The notes below the pieces were generated by a model. It was not told where the DNA came from. It worked only from the letters and a program-made list of their open reading frames with translations, and searched no databases. Below, one piece after another: positions 35,012 to 43,275 of a stretch of 64,000 nt of DNA (position 1 is the stretch's first letter; the number at the start of each line of letters is the position of its first letter). Source of the DNA: Reichenbachiella carrageenanivorans. GTDB taxonomy: Bacteria; Bacteroidota; Bacteroidia; Cytophagales; Cyclobacteriaceae. The stretch is taken from contig NZ_CP106735.1 of assembly GCF_025639805.1 (NCBI RefSeq), forward strand, positions 1,986,001-2,050,000, in the 5' to 3' direction. A program made the translations under genes and the position numbers.

Positions 35012-38000
35012 ATGAATAAATATTGTTTGCTGTGGGTCGTGTGTTTGTTTTTGGGAGCCTGTGAGTCGCAAAAAAAAGGAGCCGCAAAAATATTTGAACT
35101 ATTGCCTAGCAGTAGTACTGGTATTTCGTTTCGAAACGATCTGCATGAAAATGATAGCTTAAACTATTTCACTTACCCATACATATATATGGGGGGAGGT
35201 GTGGCTGTGGGAGACCTCAATGGTGATGGGCTCGAAGATCTCTATTTTACAGCTAATATGCAGTCGAATGCATTATACCTCAATAGAGGACAATTGAAAT
35301 TTGAAGATGTAACAGAGACATCGAGCGTGGCTGGTGATAACCGATGGATGACGGGAGTGACTTTGGTGGACATCAATCAAGACGGTAGGTTAGATATATA
35401 TGTGAGCGTTTCAGGTTTGTTTGGCCCGTTTGGAAATCTTTTATACGTAAATCAAGGGAATGACTCGGAGGGGATACCTTCATTTGAGGAGCAAGGGGAG
35501 GCCTATGGAATCGCAGATTTGGGGCATACTACCCAAGCTTCATTCTTCGATGCTGACAATGATGGAGATCTTGATTTGTATGTGGCCAATTATCCTATTA
35601 CCAATTTCAAAGTGCCGACGGCTTATTACTCGTATCAAATGAACAATCCTATTCTTGATCATTCAAGTCATTTTTATAAAAATGAAAATGGAAGGTATGT
35701 AGATCAAACAGAAGCTTCAGGGTTATTGAGTTTTGGACTCAGTTTATCTGCTTCTGTGGGAGATTTCAATAATGATGGATATTTGGACATTTATGTCTCG
35801 AATGATTTTGCAAGCCCAGATTTTTGTTATATCAATCAAGGTGATGGCACTTTCGTGGAGCAGGTCAAAACAGTGACTAATCAAACTTCATTCTATGGGA
35901 TGGGTTCTGATGCCGCAGACTACAACAATGATGGTCTATTGGATATTATCCAAGTAGATATGGCTCCAGAAAGCCATAAAAGGTCTAAAGAAAATATGGC
36001 TAGTATGAACCCAGAGGGCTTTTATGAAATGGTAGACAAATCATTACATTATCAGTATATGTTCAATTGTCTTCAATTAAACCAAGGGATCGATACTGAG
36101 GGGCTACCAATGTACAGCAATGTGGTTCAAATGGCACATACAGCTAAAACGGATTGGAGCTGGGCACCACTATTTGCAGATCTAGACAATGATGGCCTAA
36201 AGGATCTTTTTATTACTAATGGTACGAGAAGAGACATCAATAATCGCGACTTTTTTAGGAGGACAGAAGGGCAAAACTATTTTGGACAGAAAGCGAAAAA
36301 AAATACACTCGCTGATCTAGCCGAAATGCCTTCCGAAGCGGTGCCTAATTACGCTTTTAAAAATAAAGGAGATCTTACTTTTGGTAAGATGGCCAAAAAC
36401 TGGGGACTGGATCAGCCTTCATTTTCTAATGGCGCCGTATATGCTGACTTGGATAATGACGGAGACCTAGAGTTGGTTGTCAATAATATAGACGAGGATG
36501 TGTTTGTGTATAAAAATCATTCGGTAGAGATGGGGCTAGGCAACTATCTGACCGTGTCGCTCGAAGGTACAGACAAAAACTTGGCAGGTATAGGAGCTAG
36601 AGTTACGATTTATACCCCACAAGGATTACAGACTGTAGAGGTCATGCGTGCTAGGGGGTTTCAGTCGGCAGTTGCCCCCAAGGCACACTTTGGACTAGGA
36701 GCTGTGGATACAATCACTAAAGTAGAGGTAGATTGGAAAAATGGAAGGCGCTCTGTTGTAGAGCAGGTACCAGCCAATCAAACACTGGTAGTGAAAGCGA
36801 CTGACGCAGAACCCTATCAACCAGTGCCTAACCACACTCAGAAAGTATTTGAAGAAGTAGCAGGTGTATTTATTGAAGAATATGTTCATGAAGAAAATAG
36901 TTTTAATGATTTTGATCGTGAACCATTGCTACCACACAAGATGTCCAATTTTGGGCCAGCATTGGCTACTGGAGATGTAAATGCCGATGGCTTACCAGAT
37001 GTGTATGTGGGCGGGGCATTGGGTAGAGCGGGTACGCTTTTCATACAAAATAAAAATGGGATGTTCGAATCATTCGACACCGCATTTTGGCAATTAGAAA
37101 AGCTCTCTGAAGATTTGGACGCCCTTTTTGTTGATTTAGATCAAGATGGAGATTTAGATCTATATGTTGTAAGTGGGGGAAATGAATTGCGCTCAACAGA
37201 TAAAAGGCTAAAGGATCGTTTATATCTCAACGATGGACAAGGCCATTTCAGCAACCATTCTAATCTCCTCCCAGATTTATTTGAAAGTGGAGGCAAAGTA
37301 GTTGCGTTTGATTACGACCAAGATGGTGATCAAGATTTGTTTTTAGGCACTCGCTTAATCCCTGGCCAGTACCCTACACCTGCGAGTAGTTATTTGTTAG
37401 AAAACCAGATAGAAAAGGGCTCCCTTGCTTTTGAGAATGTTACTGAAAATCGTGCGCCAGCTTTCAAAGATTTAGGAATGGTAACCGATGCGGTATCTAC
37501 GGATTTTGATCAGGATGGCGATTTAGATTTGGTAGTGACGGGAGAGTGGATGCCAATCAGTTTTTTTGAAAATCAAAAGGGACGATTCGTGCCACGAACG
37601 GATGATTTTGGTTTTGGTGACAGCCGAGGCTGGTGGTTCAGTATTGAGGCAGCAGATATGGATGGAGATGGAGACGATGATTATTTAGTAGGCAATTTGG
37701 GTGAAAACTATAAGTACCATGCAAGCCCAGAATCTACATTCGACATCTATGCCAACGATTATGATGACAATGGTCAAATAGATATTGTACTGAGTTATTA
37801 TCAAAATGGGACACAATTACCCGTAAGAGGTCGCCAATGTTCATCCGAACAAGTACCAGCTATCAAAGAGAGATTTAAAGATTATACGTCATTTGCAGAT
37901 GCTACATTGGTAGATATTTATTCAGCGTCTATGCTAGCGCAATCGTTGCATTATGAGGTAGGTTCTTTCGCTTCCATTTATTTAGAAAATGTGGGGGAAG

Positions 38001-38347
38001 GGAAGTTCAAAAAGCACGAATTACCTAAAGAAGCACAGATGATGCCCATCAACGATTACATTATTCAGGACTTTAATAATGATGGCAATTTAGATGTGGT
38101 ATTAGCAGGAAACCTATTTGCGTCAGAAGTAGAAACGCCACGTGCAGATGCAGGCAGAGGACTTTTGATGTATGGGGATGGTCAAGGTTCCTTCCAGCCT
38201 CAGCCTTACCATAGATCAGGAATCAATTGGGCAAATGATGTTAAAAAATTAGCCATGGCAAATACTGAAAAAGGTAAAATAATCTTTGTTGCCAATAATC
38301 AAGGGCCAGTGCAGGCAGTTCAATGGATAGTCTTAGAAAATCAATGA
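35012..38347 (+). CDS. FG-GAP/VCBS-repeat and ASPIC/UnbV-domain lipoprotein
   Basis: This is a surface or periplasmic lipoprotein (lipobox L-G-A-C, C17) built from repeated calcium-binding blades such as D-L-N-G-D-G-L-E-D-L-Y, D-I-N-Q-D-G-R-L-D-I-Y and D-F-D-Q-D-G-D-L-D-L. These FG-GAP repeats run through about residues 60-500 and 640-1080 and fold as beta-propellers. A short ASPIC/UnbV domain lies near 510-590 (G-I-G-A-R-V-T-I, then A-P-K-A-H-F-G-L-G). Proteins with this layout are common beside SusCD pairs in Cytophagales, but their exact role is not established; glycan or protein binding is the usual suggestion. No catalytic residues are visible. A GH5 gene follows 55 bases after the stop, probably in the same operon. 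Confidence 0.85.
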   Translation: MNKYCLLWVVCLFLGACESQKKGAAKIFELLPSSSTGISFRNDLHENDSLNYFTYPYIYMGGGVAVGDLNGDGLEDLYFTANMQSNALYLNRGQLKFEDVTETSSVAGDNRWMTGVTLVDINQDGRLDIYVSVSGLFGPFGNLLYVNQGNDSEGIPSFEEQGEAYGIADLGHTTQASFFDADNDGDLDLYVANYPITNFKVPTAYYSYQMNNPILDHSSHFYKNENGRYVDQTEASGLLSFGLSLSASVGDFNNDGYLDIYVSNDFASPDFCYINQGDGTFVEQVKTVTNQTSFYGMGSDAADYNNDGLLDIIQVDMAPESHKRSKENMASMNPEGFYEMVDKSLHYQYMFNCLQLNQGIDTEGLPMYSNVVQMAHTAKTDWSWAPLFADLDNDGLKDLFITNGTRRDINNRDFFRRTEGQNYFGQKAKKNTLADLAEMPSEAVPNYAFKNKGDLTFGKMAKNWGLDQPSFSNGAVYADLDNDGDLELVVNNIDEDVFVYKNHSVEMGLGNYLTVSLEGTDKNLAGIGARVTIYTPQGLQTVEVMRARGFQSAVAPKAHFGLGAVDTITKVEVDWKNGRRSVVEQVPANQTLVVKATDAEPYQPVPNHTQKVFEEVAGVFIEEYVHEENSFNDFDREPLLPHKMSNFGPALATGDVNADGLPDVYVGGALGRAGTLFIQNKNGMFESFDTAFWQLEKLSEDLDALFVDLDQDGDLDLYVVSGGNELRSTDKRLKDRLYLNDGQGHFSNHSNLLPDLFESGGKVVAFDYDQDGDQDLFLGTRLIPGQYPTPASSYLLENQIEKGSLAFENVTENRAPAFKDLGMVTDAVSTDFDQDGDLDLVVTGEWMPISFFENQKGRFVPRTDDFGFGDSRGWWFSIEAADMDGDGDDDYLVGNLGENYKYHASPESTFDIYANDYDDNGQIDIVLSYYQNGTQLPVRGRQCSSEQVPAIKERFKDYTSFADATLVDIYSASMLAQSLHYEVGSFASIYLENVGEGKFKKHELPKEAQMMPINDYIIQDFNNDGNLDVVLAGNLFASEVETPRADAGRGLLMYGDGQGSFQPQPYHRSGINWANDVKKLAMANTEKGKIIFVANNQGPVQAVQWIVLENQ

Positions 38348-38370
38348 TCTCTTGATTTATAAAACACAAA

Positions 38371-38383
38371 ATTTTCTAAATCA
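38371..38383. promoter_or_regulatory. Second copy of the ATTTTCTAAATCA motif upstream of the GH5 gene
   Basis: Exact match to 34943-34955, lying 20 bases before the GH5 start. Two exact 13-base copies ahead of two neighbouring genes suggest a shared regulator or internal promoter, though chance in AT-rich DNA is possible. Confidence 0.3.
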
Positions 38384-38402
38384 GAGTTGAGAATATTTGA
38401 CC

Positions 38403-39530
38403 ATGTTCATATCTGAGGCACAATATATCAAACTCAAACGATTCATTCTTGGCATTGTCGCTATTGCATTAATCGTGTTGGCATGGCCAAGCTGTCATGG
38501 GCCTAACCACGAATCAATAGCTGTAGAGAAATTTTATTGGAAAAACTATAGAGGGTTTAATGTCAGCTGCAATATTAAAGAAGCTGACGTGGCAGCACTG
38601 GCTGCTTCTGGTGCCAACCTGATGAGGCTCAGCATGCCAGTATGTGCATTCATGGATTTGGAGGAGCCGTATACCTATCGGCCAGAGGCCTTTGCTATAC
38701 TAGATTCAGTACTCAACTGGGGAGAAAAATATCAAGTAAATGTATTGATTGACCCACACAGATACCCAGGTACTATGCACCAGTGGACGATGCTCGGGAC
38801 AGATCCTTTTTGGCAAGATTTCAAATACCATGATATCTTATTGAATTTTTGGGATACGCTAGCTGCGTACAATGCACATAGAGGAGAAGTGATTGCGGGG
38901 TATGATCTGCTGAATGAACCAGAGATGAAACTTGATGCGCCCAAAGCAAGTCCTGCGGATATCAATTATCTCTATCAGCGACTAACAGATACCATTCGAA
39001 AGCGTGATAGTGTACATACGATTGTATACGCTTTGCCAAGATTTTATATAGAAGAGGAAAAGAAAATGTATGCTTACCACAAGAGTATCCCCTATTTTCA
39101 GTTGCCCGATGATGACAACATATGCATCGAAACCCACATGTATCTGCCTGTGCCGTTTACACATCAAAACATCTGGGAGGAAGGCGAGTTTGTGTCCTAC
39201 CCTTCAAAAATAGAAGGGGAATATTGGGACAAACAAAGATTGGAAATAGATCAAAAGGAATTAATTGACTTTGCTGCGTCTAACCCTGCCATACCCATTT
39301 TTGTGGGAGAATTTAGCAGTCCCCGATGGACTGGGCAAGATGGTGTCAGGTATATGACTGATGTGATAGAGCTAAATGAGGCCAATGGCTGGTCTTGGGT
39401 GTATCATGCTTTTCGTGAAAATCAAGTTTGGGATCCTGAGATGTCTATCGAGTATCGTGAGGATAGTACGAGAATCGATCCTGCTCCCAGAATGGAGTTG
39501 CTCAAGGCTTATTTTAAAAGAAATAAATAA
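38403..39530 (+). CDS. GH5-family (cellulase-fold) glycoside hydrolase
   Basis: I chose ATG 38403 over a TTG two codons earlier. A hydrophobic segment (about residues 12-28) ending near P-S-C-H marks export and may include a lipid-modified Cys. The GH5 fold is shown by the acid/base motif Y-D-L-L-N-E-P-E near 166-173, I-D-P-H-R-Y-P-G near 115-122 and the nucleophile motif F-V-G-E-F-S near 299-304; E-T-H-M-Y near 240 fits the conserved His/Tyr strand. GH5 enzymes cut beta-linked backbones such as mannan, glucan or xylan; with the alpha-mannosidases nearby a mannose-containing substrate is plausible (inference). Confidence 0.88.
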   Translation: MFISEAQYIKLKRFILGIVAIALIVLAWPSCHGPNHESIAVEKFYWKNYRGFNVSCNIKEADVAALAASGANLMRLSMPVCAFMDLEEPYTYRPEAFAILDSVLNWGEKYQVNVLIDPHRYPGTMHQWTMLGTDPFWQDFKYHDILLNFWDTLAAYNAHRGEVIAGYDLLNEPEMKLDAPKASPADINYLYQRLTDTIRKRDSVHTIVYALPRFYIEEEKKMYAYHKSIPYFQLPDDDNICIETHMYLPVPFTHQNIWEEGEFVSYPSKIEGEYWDKQRLEIDQKELIDFAASNPAIPIFVGEFSSPRWTGQDGVRYMTDVIELNEANGWSWVYHAFRENQVWDPEMSIEYREDSTRIDPAPRMELLKAYFKRNK

Positions 39531-39626
39531 TATACATGTTGGATTATGTATGGCTAATGAACTCCCGTCTTTGAACGGGATGTTCATGCCAGGGTTCGAA
39601 TCCACGTCACATTAATAGAAATTGTT

Positions 39627-40631
39627 ATGATTATTATTCAATCCTTCCCTGTCGCGGTTGCGCTTTGTTTTGTGACCATGCTTTGCTGGGGCTCTTGGGC
39701 CAATACACAAAAGCTTTCAAAGAAAGACTGGCCTTTTCAATTGTTTTATTGGGATTATGCCATCGGTGTGTTGCTGTTTTCAATTGTTTTGGCATTTACC
39801 ATGGGCAGTATGGGGCAGAGTGGTAGATCCTTTCTGGACGATTTGGCACAGGCGAGTCTCATATCGCTGGGGCTGGCATTGTTGGGTGGTGTGGTATTCA
39901 ATTTAGCTAATATCTTATTGGTAGCAGCTATAGATATTGCAGGAATGGCGGTAGCTTTTCCAGTGGGGATTGGGATAGCCTTGGTATTGGGTGTGATTAC
40001 GAATTATTTAGCTGCCCCTAGTGGAGATCCAGTATTACTGTTTTCAGGGGTCGCTTTTGTGACAGTTGCAGTTTTGTTAGATGCTTGGGCCTATCGCAAA
40101 ATATCCACAGATACTAAAGTACAATCCAAAGGGTTAGTTTTGTCAGTAATTGCGGGTGTCTTGATGGGATTTTTCTATCGATTTGTAGCAGCATCTATGT
40201 CTCCAGATTTCAATACTGTTTTGGAAGTGGGAAAACTGACACCTTATACGGCTATTGTGTTTTTCTCTGTCGGCTTGCTTCTGTCCAATTTCATATTCAA
40301 CACGATCGTGATGAAAAAGCCTTTTGTAGGCGATCCTGTTTCATTTGCAGATTATTTTAAAAAAGAAAATCGATCACTTCATTTCATGGGAATTTTAGGT
40401 GGCATGATCTGGAATTTAGGCATGTCGCTGAGTATCGTTGCCTCTGGTATAGCTGGTTTTGCTGTTTCGTATGGGTTGGGTCAAGGGGCTACCATGATAG
40501 CGGCCTTTTGGGGCGTGTTTATCTGGAGAGAATTTAGCGGAGCGCCCAAAGGCACCAACAAGTTATTGGTAGCGATGTTTATCTCATTTATTGCAGGACT
40601 CAGTTTGATTATAATTTCTAAACTGGTGTAG
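39627..40631 (+). CDS. GRP/DMT-type sugar uptake permease (RbsU/GlcU-like)
   Basis: About ten transmembrane helices fill the 334 residues. The start (M-I-I-I-Q-S-F-P-V then M-L-C-W-G-S-W-A-N-T-Q-K) is typical of the glucose/ribose porter family within the drug/metabolite transporter superfamily, which imports monosaccharides with protons. V-F-N-L-A-N-I-L-L-V-A-A-I-D-I-A-G-M-A-V-A-F-P lies near 90-112. It precedes ribokinase by two bases, as ribose transporter RbsU does in some bacteria, so ribose is the best substrate guess. Confidence 0.8.
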   Translation: MIIIQSFPVAVALCFVTMLCWGSWANTQKLSKKDWPFQLFYWDYAIGVLLFSIVLAFTMGSMGQSGRSFLDDLAQASLISLGLALLGGVVFNLANILLVAAIDIAGMAVAFPVGIGIALVLGVITNYLAAPSGDPVLLFSGVAFVTVAVLLDAWAYRKISTDTKVQSKGLVLSVIAGVLMGFFYRFVAASMSPDFNTVLEVGKLTPYTAIVFFSVGLLLSNFIFNTIVMKKPFVGDPVSFADYFKKENRSLHFMGILGGMIWNLGMSLSIVASGIAGFAVSYGLGQGATMIAAFWGVFIWREFSGAPKGTNKLLVAMFISFIAGLSLIIISKLV

Positions 40632-40633
40632 TC

Positions 40634-41551
40634 ATGAAAAAAATAGTCGTAGTAGGGAGTTCGAATACAGACATGATCATGCAGTTGCCGAATATTCCAA
40701 GGCCAGGAGAGACGCTTTCTGGAGGGGTATTTACTCAGGCCGCTGGTGGCAAAGGTGCCAACCAAGCCGTGGCTGTAGCTCGTGCTGGAGGAGCGGTGGC
40801 ATTTGTTGCCAAAGTAGGTCAGGATGAATTTGGTAATCAGGCGTTGGCTGGTTTTTGTGCCGAAGGGATAGCGGTGTCTGCGGTGACAAAAACGGCACAT
40901 GCAGCATCTGGAATGGCTTTCATTTTTGTAGATGCTAAAGGAGAAAACAGCATCGGAGTAGCTGGAGGTGCTAATGACTTATTGACACCAGAAGATATCA
41001 TGCAGCAGACTAGCCAAATCGAGCAAGCCGATATCCTCTTGATCCAGCTAGAAACACCCATTGCCGCTGTGCAAAAAGCTATTGCATTGGCTCATGTCAA
41101 TCATAAAATGGTTATACTCAACCCTGCTCCTGCACGGGTGTTGAGTGAGGAGTTGTTAGCACAAGTAGACATTCTCACGCCCAACGAGACCGAAGCAGAA
41201 TTGCTCACTGGCATAGTCGTATCGGACGAGGCCAGTGCCCAACAAGCAGCGCAAATCTTGCTAGGCAAAGGCGTGAAGAAAGTATTGATCACGGTAGGGA
41301 AACAAGGCGTCTGGGTAGCAGAAAATGGTCAGATTGAATTGGTGCCTGGATTTGAAGTAGAAGCAAGAGATACCACCGCCGCAGGAGATACTTTTAATGG
41401 TGCTTTAGCGGTAGCTTTAGCCGAAGACAAAGACTTGAAGTCTGCCGTGAGGTTTGGTCAAGCAGCGGCCGCAATTTCGGTGACTAGATTGGGTGCTCAG
41501 CCCTCTGTGCCAACAAGAAATGAAATTGAAGAATTTTTAAACAAAAATTGA
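40634..41551 (+). CDS. rbsK: Ribokinase
   Basis: Ribokinase phosphorylates ribose to ribose 5-phosphate using ATP. The PfkB-family fold is clear: S-S-N-T-D-M near residues 9-14, G-G-K-G-A-N-Q-A near 38-45, N-E-T-E-A-E near 185, and D-T-T-A-A-G-D-T-F-N-G-A near 245-256, whose G-D holds the catalytic Asp near residue 252. Length 305 is normal. It is coupled to the GRP permease before it and overlaps the sulfatase start by one base (TGATG). With the ADP-ribosylglycohydrolase at 15334 it suggests that ribose or ribosides are consumed by this locus. Other PfkB sugar kinases are possible, but the motifs favour ribokinase. Confidence 0.9.
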   Translation: MKKIVVVGSSNTDMIMQLPNIPRPGETLSGGVFTQAAGGKGANQAVAVARAGGAVAFVAKVGQDEFGNQALAGFCAEGIAVSAVTKTAHAASGMAFIFVDAKGENSIGVAGGANDLLTPEDIMQQTSQIEQADILLIQLETPIAAVQKAIALAHVNHKMVILNPAPARVLSEELLAQVDILTPNETEAELLTGIVVSDEASAQQAAQILLGKGVKKVLITVGKQGVWVAENGQIELVPGFEVEARDTTAAGDTFNGALAVALAEDKDLKSAVRFGQAAAAISVTRLGAQPSVPTRNEIEEFLNKN

Positions 41552-43185
41552 TGAATACCAAACGGAATGGTGTGGGATTGCTGTTTTTGATTCTAGTGGG
41601 CGTAGGATGCCGACAAGAGACCAATCAAACACACAACGACAGACCTAACATTATTTTTATGATGGCGGATGATCATGCCTATCAAGCGATTTCGGCTTAT
41701 CAAGACCATTTGACACAAACACCTAACATTGATAGAATCGCCAAAGAAGGCATGATCTTTCGAAATGCCTGTGTCACGAATTCGGTCTGTGCACCATCGC
41801 GGGCGGTCGTCCTCACGGGTAAGCATAGCCATATCAATGGCAAGACTGACAATATTTTTCCATTCGATACCGCTCAGGTCACCTTTCCCCAATACTTGCA
41901 AGCGGCGGGTTATCAGACGGCCATGTTTGGCAAGCTACATTTTGGAAATAACCCCAAAGGATTTGATGAATTTAAAATTTTGCCCGGTCAGGGCGCTTAT
42001 TACAACCCTGATTTTATTACCAAAAAAGAAGGCAATATTCAAGTGGAAGGCTACGTCACGGACATTATCACGGACATGACACTCAACTGGTTAGAAAACG
42101 AAAGAAATAAAGAAGAACCGTTTATGCTGATGTATCTGCACAAAGCACCGCATAGAGAATGGCTGCCAGCCTTGCGCCATATTGGTGATTATACATCAAA
42201 AAAAATCCCAGAACCTACTACGCTTTTTGATGATTATTCAGGAAGAGGAACAGCCGCTCATGAAGCAGAAATGAACATCTTGGAGCATATGAATTGGGCC
42301 GGTGATTCTAAGGTTTATCCTGATGTAATGGACGAGTTGGGTATTCCAGATGCATCGGGATGGGATCAGTTGGCTTTCGAAAAAGGCATTGGCCGAATGA
42401 CAGGTGAGCAGCGTACTGCTTGGGATAACGTGTACCGACCAATCAACGAAGATTTCAAAAGGAGATTTCCAACGATGACAACAAAGGAGAAAATGCAATG
42501 GCGTTATCAGCGATATATGCAAGATTATCTAGCCACCATAGCTGCCGTAGACCAAAATGTAGGCAGGGTGCTAGATTATTTAGATGAAAATGGACTAGCT
42601 GAAAACACACTAATCGTTTATACCTCTGACCAAGGGTTTTATCTCGGCGAACATGGCTGGTTCGACAAAAGGTTTATCTATGAAGAATCTTTTCGAACCC
42701 CTTTGCTCATGCGCTGGCCACAAGTCATTAAGCCTGAATCTTCAAATCAGAAAATGGTTCAAAATCTTGATTTTGCGCAGACGCTTCTCGAAGTAGCAGG
42801 AGTGACTGCCCCAGGTGATATGCAAGGAGAAAGTTTAGTGCCTTTGCTTGAAGGAAGAGAAGAAGCATGGACAAGAAACGAAGTGTATTATCATTTTTAT
42901 GAATACCCATCTATTCACATGGTCAAAAGACATTATGGTATTGTTTCGGAGAGATACAAACTCATTCATTTTTACTACGACATAGACGAATGGGAATTGT
43001 ATGATCGAAAGATGGACCCTCAAGAGCTCAATAATGTTTTCAATGACCCAGCTTATGCCGAAGTGGTGAGAGCATTGAAAACCAAACTTGAAGTACTCAG
43101 AAAAAAGTATGGAGACTCTGATCGTTTAAGCGACGAATATATCGAAAGATATATGTCTAAAATCAAGGTGGACGAATTGCTTTAG
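41551..43185 (+). CDS. Formylglycine-dependent sulfatase (S1 family) lipoprotein
   Basis: I chose ATG 41551 over a TTG three bases upstream; it overlaps the ribokinase stop as TGATG. The lipobox V-G-V-G-C (C20) predicts a lipoprotein. Sulfatase signature C-A-P-S-R starts at C80, with P-N-I-I-F-M-M-A-D-D at 32-41 and G-K-L-H-F-G near 125. The second metal motif Y-T-S-D-Q-G-F-Y-L-G-E-H-G lies near 355-370. The G-K-L-H-F-G and S-D-Q-G-F patterns resemble N-acetylglucosamine-6-sulfatase-type S1 subfamilies, but substrate assignment from eye is weak. It is a second sulfatase distinct from 27909, so at least two sulfate positions may be removed. Confidence 0.93.
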   Translation: MNTKRNGVGLLFLILVGVGCRQETNQTHNDRPNIIFMMADDHAYQAISAYQDHLTQTPNIDRIAKEGMIFRNACVTNSVCAPSRAVVLTGKHSHINGKTDNIFPFDTAQVTFPQYLQAAGYQTAMFGKLHFGNNPKGFDEFKILPGQGAYYNPDFITKKEGNIQVEGYVTDIITDMTLNWLENERNKEEPFMLMYLHKAPHREWLPALRHIGDYTSKKIPEPTTLFDDYSGRGTAAHEAEMNILEHMNWAGDSKVYPDVMDELGIPDASGWDQLAFEKGIGRMTGEQRTAWDNVYRPINEDFKRRFPTMTTKEKMQWRYQRYMQDYLATIAAVDQNVGRVLDYLDENGLAENTLIVYTSDQGFYLGEHGWFDKRFIYEESFRTPLLMRWPQVIKPESSNQKMVQNLDFAQTLLEVAGVTAPGDMQGESLVPLLEGREEAWTRNEVYYHFYEYPSIHMVKRHYGIVSERYKLIHFYYDIDEWELYDRKMDPQELNNVFNDPAYAEVVRALKTKLEVLRKKYGDSDRLSDEYIERYMSKIKVDELL

Positions 43186-43242
43186 TTTTTAATTTTCTCC
43201 CGATTTGCTAAACAGAAGCCTTTGACTTGTTTCTGCTCCTAC

Positions 43243-43263
43243 TTTAGTTTTCAGAAAACTAAA
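43243..43263. promoter_or_regulatory. Perfect 10-base inverted repeat just ahead of the GH74-like gene
   Basis: TTTAGTTTTC-A-GAAAACTAAA ends 12 bases before the start codon at 43276. The one-base spacer makes an RNA hairpin unlikely, so a protein-binding site or chance are the alternatives. Confidence 0.4.
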
Positions 43264-43275
43264 TAAAGGAAAAGA

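Noticed and set aside
39551..39610. tRNA-like stretch with GGTTCGAATCC and a CCCGT/ACGGG stem
   Set aside because: The T-arm-like motif is exact, but the other stem has a six-base loop instead of seven, the variable region is too long, and no matching acceptor arms are found. Treated as a chance or heavily decayed tRNA fragment.
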